From Delphinapterus leucas (taxonomy: Eukaryota; Chordata; Mammalia; Artiodactyla; Monodontidae), in assembly GCF_002288925.2 (NCBI RefSeq), contig NW_022098004.1, forward strand, positions 9,270,348-9,334,347: DNA of 64,000 bases. Direction: 5' to 3'. Positions within the stretch are counted from its first letter, which is position 1; the number at the start of each line of letters is the position of its first letter. This document shows positions 57,301 to 64,000 of the stretch, piece by piece. Both the position numbers and the translations under genes were made by a program. Below the pieces are notes generated by a model that had not been told where the DNA came from, did no database searches, and saw only the letters and a program-made list of their open reading frames with translations.

Positions 57301-57882
57301 TTTTCAGTGTTGCTCTGCCATTAGGAACTGAGTGGACACCTGAAAAACAAGAGTAAGGATTCAGTGCTTCAGAGAAAACAAATTAAACATATGAGCCAAC
57401 CTCTAAAAATAGGGATTGCACTGAAGGTTAGTAAATCAAACTTATAAAAAACATAATAAAAAAATTGCTCTTGCCTCTGGCTAAACATTTGATACGACAG
57501 TTATGCCGGCTGCCTTTGTATCGGGGACTTACTTCATGATATATCATTTGCATCCATGCTGAGCCAGGGAGAGGGAAGGAATTATTTCGCTCCTCCATTA
57601 CTCTGAGGTGCTAACTTTCTCACATGTTTATGCCTTTTTATTTTTACTTCCTCCTTTACACTGGATTCCCCACTCTAGCTAAGCAAGAGGCTCCCAATTA
57701 GTCCACAGCAAAGAACCACAACGTTTCATTCGTGGGTCTGCTGCATGCGAAGGCTGCTCATGTCCCAACACGGGCAGATCTCAGCCCCTGAGCTGCCGCT
57801 CCCACGTCAGCAATGTAGGAAGGAACTCTTGGCTTTGCAAGTCTACCAAGCAGCCGCCATAATAATAACATAATAATAAACA
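57301..57882. other. Repeat-poor unique sequence
   Basis: No gene or repeat recognised. Contains catgatatatcatttgcatcc, with an octamer-like atttgcat. Confidence 0.4.
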
Positions 57883-58005
57883 TGTCCTAAATATGGCTGG
57901 ACGTCTACTATCAATCCGGCACTGACCTGGGCGGCTTCACCACCCCAAAAGCTAAGAATTTCACAGGTGAGGAGATTGAAAGGTTACACAGCTTAGAGGT
58001 ACGAG
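57883..58005 (-). repeat. MIR-like fragment, minus
   Basis: The features gtctactatcaatccggcac, tttcacaggtgaggagattg and aaaggttacacagcttagagg follow reverse MIR, much diverged. Confidence 0.6.
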
Positions 58006-58728
58006 TTCATGAAGGATGTGGAACTGGGAGCCTTGTATATTCCAATCTCAGCTTTTGCTGAATTTCCCTCTACTGTTATGGTAACTGACAGCCACAAATT
58101 GACACACTCCATTAAATGCGCTATTTACGGAAACATCTCTATGGTGCCCAAAAAAATTAAAAAGAGGAATGACTGCCAAAAGCAAAGGCCCAAACATGAG
58201 TGCAGTATCGGGAGCACTTTTGTTCCCAGCAGAAGGCTCTGGTGAAACAGCGGGCGTTGCTAGAAACTGCCTGTCTACTCGCCAACTGCAGGACAGGGTG
58301 TGTGTCTGCACACATTTTTATATATTAGGTTTCAGTTTCATATTTCTTTCTCTCTTGTGGAGTGAAAACTTTCTTTCAAGCCTGTCTTCATGCCGTCTTG
58401 TTTTTTACATGCACCTTTTCCAATCATATTAGATCCTGTTACACCCATTTCCAACTTTGTCTTCCTTCTCCTCCTCAGTCCCTGTACAGCTGAATCTGTT
58501 TAGAATCAACTTCCCTTGGATTATTTTATGAGGCACACCTCTGCTCGCTCCAGCCCCAGACGAAGACACGTGTCCCATGGCCACCTCGAAGCGGAGATGC
58601 TGACGATGACTTGACTTCCGAACGTGACTCTTAGTATGTCTTCTCCTCAAGAAAAGAGCTGGGTCCCCCACCTGTCTGCAGGCCCTGCCTGGTGGTTAAT
58701 TAGATCAGTACCACTCAAGCCCAGCAAT
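58006..58728. other. Unique noncoding sequence
   Basis: No gene recognised. Confidence 0.4.
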
Positions 58729-59090
58729 CCAAGGCCTTCATTTAAATTTTTTTTTAATTTTACTATTATTTTTTTGGGCTGCATGGGGTCTTCATTGCTG
58801 TGTGCGGGCTTTCTCTAGTTGCGGCGAGCGGGGGGCTACTCTTCGTTGTGATGCGCAGGCTTCTCACTGCGGTGTCTTCTCTTGTTGCGGAGCACAGGTT
58901 CTAGGCATGCGGGCTTCAGTAGTTGGGGCTCGCGAGCTCTAGAGCATAGGCTCAGTAGTTGTGGCGCACGGGCTTAGTTGCTCAGCAGCATGTGGGATCT
59001 TCCTGGACCAGGGCTCAAACCCATGTCCCCTGCACTGGCAGGCGGATTCTTAACCACTGCGCCACCAGGGAAACCCCAAGGCCCTGATTT
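58729..59090 (-). mobile_element. CHR-type SINE, long form, minus
   Basis: The body is about 58748-59075. It reads gggctgcatggggtcttcat, gttgcggcgagcggggggct, cttctcttgttgcggagcac, caggcggattcttaaccactg and ends gccaccagggaaaccc, the reverse of the head. The target duplication (ccaaggcc at 58729-58736 and 59076-59083) is imperfect beyond 8 bp, implying an older copy. Confidence 0.92.
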
Positions 59091-59451
59091 TTAAAGAGAT
59101 ACTTTATACTTCCTTGATAAGGCCCTGAAATGAAATTCATGAATAATATAACCTATCCATACACACAAAATTAACAAAAAAAAATTAATAGGATGTCCTA
59201 CCTTTAAAGAAGAGGAGAAAACTGATAAAATGATACATGCTTTTTAAAGGTAACTGCTTGGATAAGATGATACCAGAAGTCCATAATGCAACAGACAAAT
59301 GTTCACACCTACTTGTAGGTTTGGATTCAGGGAACATACATCAAAAGGTATCAAATTTTATCGATACGTTCTCTTTACACTTGACATCTTGAAATAATAT
59401 ATTTTTATGCAGACATAATATTTTATTGGTAAACCAGTTCTCTGGAAAGAA

Positions 59452-59453
<2 letters not shown>
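59091..59453. other. Unique noncoding sequence
   Basis: Nothing recognised. Confidence 0.4.

Positions 59454-59483
<30 letters not shown>
59454..59483. repeat. (AC)15 microsatellite
   Basis: Fifteen AC units followed by imperfect cacc units. Confidence 0.95.
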
Positions 59484-59484
<1 letters not shown>

Positions 59485-60102
59485 ACCCACCACCACCCTG
59501 ATTGGTAGCATTTGCCAATTTCCATGGTGTAAATACTCTCACCATGGTTAGTCTCAAGCTACCAACATGACATCATAGAACGCAAATTTGGGAAGAAATG
59601 GGCAAAATCTGCTCATGTGAGCTGGCAGGAAGCAGCTCTGGCACATAAGCTATTTAATCACCATGACAGCTATAAATGTAGACGAGTCTCATGTTATGAA
59701 GACACTACTATGAGAGGCACTGCATGATTTTTCAAGACGGTGACCTAATACTGCTAGCTTTGAATAAAACACAGTGCAATCTTCTGTTGATTTACAAGGC
59801 CCTTGCGCTTCTAGGAGAACCCACGCCCACTGTGTTTCTGGGAAAACGGAGTAGATTCTGGGCCGAGATCACTGCAGACAGGCAGTTCACGGATCTGAAT
59901 GTCTAATGGCACATGTGTGTGCTACCAGGATGCGGGCAATTTCTTTTGATCGCATTGAACTGTCTATGGCATCACAGAAAGGATTTATGGACGCCAAGCG
60001 CTAAACACCAGAGACCGCCATAAACGCCTCCACGAACTGCCCAAAGGTTCCCTAGCCGGCAGTCCTGCTTCTGCTGAGAACCACGTCTACATCTTTGCTG
60101 AC
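59484..60102. other. Unique noncoding sequence
   Basis: No gene recognised. The 133-codon antisense frame at 59972-60373 runs through a MER5A and is not a gene. Confidence 0.4.
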
Positions 60103-60257
60103 TAAAGTGCGGTCCTTGGACCAACAACAATGGCATCGCTCGGGAGCCTGTTAGTTTGTAAGAAACGCAGAATCTCCACCTAGACCTGCGAAACCAGAAT
60201 CTGCATTTAACAAGATTCCGGGCCCCCCAGTGACTCGTAGGCACATTACAGAGCAGA
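60103..60257 (-). mobile_element. MER5A hAT-Charlie MITE, minus
   Basis: Contains aaagtgcggtccttggacca, atggcatcgctcgggagcc, tgttagtttgtaagaaacgc, agaatctccacctagacctg and aaccagaatctgcatttaac, then aagattccgggcccc. This is the usual reverse MER5A order. No transposase. Confidence 0.88.
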
Positions 60258-60496
60258 AAGACCTCGGTTAGCTCGCGAACTTCAAGACGGACCAACCGTG
60301 CAGGAATCCTGCTTGACGATGATACAAACAATGCAACATAAACCACTGGCTCCGTAGAAAAGCTAAGTAACAAGCCTCACTGAGTGGCGGCACCATGTTC
60401 TGCCATCATCCCTCTTCGTTATACCCGTGCTGCTTGGCCAGGAGCTCCGGTACACCAGCTGTCTGGAGGACTGCCGAATGAGCCAAGCGAAGACGC
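60258..60496. other. Unique noncoding sequence
   Basis: Nothing recognised. Confidence 0.4.
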
Positions 60497-60640
60497 ACTG
60501 AGTCCTTACTGTGTGTGCTATCTCACACCCCCTCTCACCTAACCCATACACTGATCTCTCTTTAAAATGAGAACAAGATGAGAGAAGCAAGGCACAGAGA
60601 GGTTCAAGGCCTCACGCAGCGTCACACAGTTGGGAATGTG
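60497..60640 (-). repeat. MIR SINE, minus
   Basis: Contains cactgagtccttactgtgtg, gagagaagcaaggcacagag, aggttcaaggcctcacgcag and gtcacacagttggga, in reverse MIR order. Confidence 0.75.
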
Positions 60641-60671
60641 AACAGTCAGGGTTAGCAACGGTAATTATTCT

Positions 60672-60973
60672 ATATTAAAAAAATTATTCTGGATACTGGG
60701 GGGTGGGGGGATGGGATGAATCGTGAGAATGGGATTGACGTACATACACTACTATGTAAAAAATAGATAACTAATGAGAACCTATAGTATAGCACAGGGA
60801 ACTCTGCTCAGTGCTCTGTGGTGACCTAAATGGGAAGGAAATCCAAAAAAAGAGGGGATATATGTATACGTAGAGCTGATTCGCTTTGCTGTACGGCAGA
60901 AACTAACACAACATTGTAAAGCAACTCTACTCCAATAAAAATTAATTTTAAAAATATTAAAAAAATTATTCTG
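60672..60973 (+). mobile_element. L1 3' end with a perfect 20-bp target duplication
   Basis: The body is 60692-60953. Markers: actactatgtaaaaaatag, ctatagtatagcacaggg, cgctttgctgtacggcag, aaactaacacaacattgtaa and tactccaataaaaattaatt. The 20-bp duplication begins atattaaaaaaatt and ends attctg. It is identical at 60672-60691 and 60954-60973. The copy is only 262 bp. Confidence 0.93.
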
Positions 60974-61084
60974 TGAGTGCACAGTGAGGGTCAGCTGTGA
61001 GGTGCTATAGACAATGGGCTCCTTCCATCCCATAATGATGACAGCTTACTCTTTCATAAATCTGTGTATCTGCAAAGCAAGTTC

Positions 61085-61215
61085 ACAGGTGTCAGCTCAT
61101 TTGAACTTCCAAATGCCCAATAACCTACTAACTCGACTGAAAGATGAAGAAACTGGGACTCAGAAAGGAAGAGTGAAGGAACTTGTCCACGTTACTCAGC
61201 TACTAAGTGGTAACA
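61085..61215 (-). repeat. MIR SINE, minus
   Basis: Contains caggtgtcagctcatttgaac, agatgaagaaactgggactc, agaaaggaagagtgaagg and aacttgtccacgttactcagc, in reverse MIR order. Confidence 0.8.
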
Positions 61216-61889
61216 ATAGAAAGAAAACCGAGGTAGGTGTTGGCTTGTGTTTGCCTCGAGGCTTAGCTAATGCCTGGAGTTGGGAGGTCACGCAAAAGGC
61301 GCCTTGGGATGGGTAGGGGTGGTATTGGGAGCTGGGTTTCTCAAGATGTCCCCAAGCTCTTCCTTGGCTCTGTTTTACTGTCCCCAACCAAGCATGTCAT
61401 TTGGCAGGAACAACCAGGGACGTAGGTCACGTATCAGATATGCTGTCCCTTCCTCACCCACCCAACCTAATCTCATTCTCCCTTCCTCCCCCCAGTAACT
61501 GTGAGAACTCAGGGAAATTAAAATGGGAAAATAAACATGTACTGACAATCTGGGACGCAGTTCAATTAACAGCCATAAGTAATATTTATAGCAAAATCTT
61601 AACACCTATTAGCATGAGGACGGAGGGGGGAATAGCTGCAGCTCTGCACATAAAATGTGTCCATTCCTTATCCACAGCTCCTCGGCTGCTTGGAGGGTGA
61701 TCTTGTTGCTACCTTTGCACCAAAATCAGACCAACAGGTTTAAACACAGCCTCCAGATAGCAAGAGGGAGAGGGAAAGAGAGGGAGACGGAGAGAGACCA
61801 AAATGGAAACGGTGACTCCCTCTGGGTGGAGGGCTCATGGGTGATTTCAGTGCTCTTCTTGGTGAATTGTTTTCCCCAAATGTTCTGCA
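61216..61889. other. Unique noncoding sequence
   Basis: No gene recognised. A purine-rich patch (agagggagagggaaagagag) lies near 61760. Confidence 0.4.
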
Positions 61890-62275
61890 GTTTTTTAAAG
61901 GTAAACTTTCAGTTTTGAGATAATTATAGATTTACACACAGTTGTAAGAAACAATACAGAGATCCCAGGCATCCTTTATCTAATTTCTCCCACTGGTACT
62001 GTCTCTCAAAACGAGATAGGACAATGTCACAACTGGGAAATTGACATGACGACAGTCAAGATGGTGACCATTTTCATCCCACCAAGATCCTTAACATTGC
62101 CCTTGTGTGGCCACCCCTACTTCTCTCCCGCCTCTGTTTCTCCTTACCCCTGGCAAACACTAATCTGTTCTCCACTTCTACAACTTTGTCATTTCAAGAG
62201 TGTTACGTAAATGGAATCATATAGCTTGCATAACCTTTTGGGATTGACTTTTTTTTTCATTGTTCTATAGTTCTT
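61890..62275 (-). mobile_element. Old L1M-like 3' fragment, minus
   Basis: Contains gataattatagatttacac, agttgtaagaaacaatac, atttctcccactggtactg, atttcaagagtgttacgtaa and atggaatcatatagcttgc. It shares its family with 25071-25300. All frames are broken. Confidence 0.65.
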
Positions 62276-62295
62276 TTGCAGTCAAAGAAGATATG

Positions 62296-62331
62296 CTGTG
62301 TGTGCGTGTGTGTGTGTGTGTTTGTGTGTGT
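62296..62331. repeat. (TG)n microsatellite, imperfect
   Basis: TG units with single cg and tt interruptions. Confidence 0.9.
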
Positions 62332-62781
62332 AAAGCCTCACCATTTTAAGGTGCAAGTGTTTCTTGAGTTGTCTCAACAATGTGGATTCAGTGTCTAGGA
62401 CTGCAAACGTGTCCTCTTCTTCTGAGATGTGATCCTTGACCCTCTGGGGTTTGGTAAGTGTTTCTGTCCTCTCTTCACTGGGTTTAATGTCCCTGGGTTT
62501 CTGGCACTCTGGCTGAACTAGCCCCCCTTTCTGATGACAGCTGGTTTTGCTTCCTGGGAATGACCAAAGCACAGCCCCAGCTCCCTGCATTTGCTTTCCT
62601 CTGCTTCTCCACCACCCACGGAAAGCTACTGTCCAAAGCACAGCCCCACAGAGTTACACAAGGAGGCTCCCAAGCCACCAGCCTTCCCTACAAACCTGGA
62701 CGCAGAGGGAAAGGGTCATGGCCAAAAGATGGCTTCTGGCTTCTAATTTTGTAGGGCATTCTAGAAACCAGAGTGAGGTGT
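62332..62781. other. Unique noncoding sequence
   Basis: No gene recognised. A 36-nt stretch shows partial self-similarity (ccaaagcacagcccca appears twice, near 62563 and 62633). Confidence 0.4.
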
Positions 62782-62945
62782 AGTAAAAAGACCTGTGGAG
62801 CCAAAGGGAGTGAATTTTTCCACTCAAGGTTTTTCTGCCCTTGAGCAGGGGTCTGACTCAGTTTTCTCAACTGTAAAATGGGGACAAAGCCACATGCCTT
62901 TATATTTATGGATTTTATCTATGCAGAGTGATTATGAAAATTAAC
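62782..62945 (+). repeat. MIR SINE
   Basis: Contains agtaaaaagacctgtggagcc, ctcagttttctcaactgtaaa and atggggacaaagccacatgcc, in MIR order. Confidence 0.75.
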
Positions 62946-64000
62946 TAAAGTAGAGGTAACTCTCTGACCGCCGCATATGTGACACGTCCAAGTCTGTGAG
63001 CCCTCTGGCTACTGTTACGGCTAATAAATTAAAGTCATACAGATAAATTCACCTTGCGAAATGCACTTTCGTTTCTAGTCACTCAATCATTTTCTCTCTC
63101 CTTCTCAGTATATAATACAAAATACTCGCTTCCCCAAGGAATGGTTTCTAGGCAAGATCCATGCAGATGCCTCACTAAGTGGTCTGTATTAAATCTCCAA
63201 TCTTGCGTGGCTTGGGGGGAAAAAAAAAGCGTCTCACTCCTGAGAAGTGTTCAGGCTTCGAGCGATGTCAAAGGCCTTTGAACAAGCCTTAGAAATGACA
63301 TCCATATTTGTCCATTTTTGACTTAAGTTGCTTTTGGTTCAACCACTGCCAGGAATTGCCTTGATGCGGTATCATCCAGAATGACACAAAACACAGAGGA
63401 AGCAGCAAGTTGCTGGCGAGAATTAGGAAGTAAAGGAGTCACTGTCTCGTTCACGTCTCCAAGGGCTGGAAGCAAGGAAAATGAAACTCGCGTTGAAAGG
63501 CAGAGTCTCCACAAAGCATGATACGAGCAAGTGACATTTTACACACCTCAAGCCTCCTGGTTCAGCCTAGCCGTTCCAACAAAAGCCATCTACATACAGC
63601 TCACTGTCTCCTGGCGTTTCCACGCGTTGTTTTTGTCTTCTCCTCCTCCCTCCCTCCCTAAGCAGCAAGGAACAATTTGTGATTCTGGAATTTCTCGTTC
63701 ATATACTCTGGACTCTGGTTTCCATGGTGTGGGATGAAGACGAGGCTTCTACGCTCTGAGAACAACCTCCACTTTCCCTTTCTTCTCTTCTACTCTACTT
63801 CCCCATCCATCTTTCATCTCTACCTGCTAACCCGACTCTGGTAAAAAAAAAAAGAAAGTTCTCGGCAAAGGCCTATCTACTGCCTGGCTCCCTCAGCTAA
63901 GAAATTCGCTTTCCTCTCAGTCCTGTGATTAGGAATGCAAACCACAGGGGCTTCGGATGCAGAGAAAGATTAAGTCGATCTGAATTTAGATGCAAGATCT
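62946..64000. other. Unique noncoding sequence to the window end
   Basis: No repeat or gene recognised. Short frames (63054-63281, 63531-63737) show no family resemblance. A poly-A of about 11 lies at 63843. Confidence 0.45.

Noticed and set aside
1..64000. CRISPR arrays, phage, defence islands or mobile bacterial systems
   Set aside because: No regularly spaced repeats, operons, ribosome-binding sites or long coding frames. The repeat content is purely mammalian.

Overview
This window reads as ordinary nuclear DNA of a cetartiodactyl mammal, most likely a cetacean. The diagnostic evidence is a set of eleven tRNA-Glu-derived SINEs of the CHR type (heads reading gggcttccctggtggcgcag or gggacttccctgg). 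They occur in a short form of about 200 bp and a long form of about 340 bp. They are accompanied by 3'-end fragments of the L1 lineage typical of whales and artiodactyls. Older eutherian and mammalian repeats lie around them: MIR, L2, L1M, MLT1 and MLT2 LTRs, Tigger1, and MER5/MER58 hAT elements. No BovB/RTE was seen. There is no bacterial, plasmid or phage content, no CRISPR array and no operon structure.

No protein-coding gene, exon or functional RNA gene could be recognised. The only reading frame with a recognisable product is a relic of the L1 ORF2 C-terminus (minus strand, about 22270-22718). All other frames are short and look like chance, or are translations of SINEs and simple repeats. 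The window is therefore most simply intergenic or deep-intronic DNA. Which locus it belongs to cannot be told from the sequence.

Layout. 1-6 kb: mostly unique DNA with scattered MIR/MER5. 6-8 kb: palindromic regulatory-looking sequence, a deleted Tigger1 and a young L1 3' end. 10-12 kb: a long decayed L1M. 12.8-18.6 kb: a repeat-poor block. 21.2-23 kb: a SINE and an L1 inserted a few bases apart inside an older LINE. 24-25.3 kb: L1M fragments and an MLT1 solo LTR. 26-30 kb: a SINE, a 99-nt pyrimidine tract, nested MIRs and an L2. 33-38 kb: four CHR SINEs. 39-45.4 kb: MIR, L1M, L2, MLT2 and a SINE inside L1M. 45.4-48 kb and 55-57.9 kb: repeat-poor blocks. 48-55 kb: LTR-like repeats, a SINE nested in a SINE, a 43-nt AT palindrome and L1 pieces. 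58.7-64 kb: a long SINE, MER5A, a very well-preserved L1 insertion, MIRs and an L1M fragment.

I did not find a convincing new biological system. The points most worth a second look are: palindromic transcription-factor-like sites with an intact full CRE at 6.06-6.21 kb; a triple TAATTA cluster at 57.27 kb; a 43-nt perfect AT-rich palindrome at 53.5 kb beside a tandem duplication split by nested SINEs; and the pair of overlapping retrotransposon insertions at 21.5-22.7 kb. Repeat names are given from recognition of their sequence, not from a database search. Strand for a repeat means the orientation of the element.
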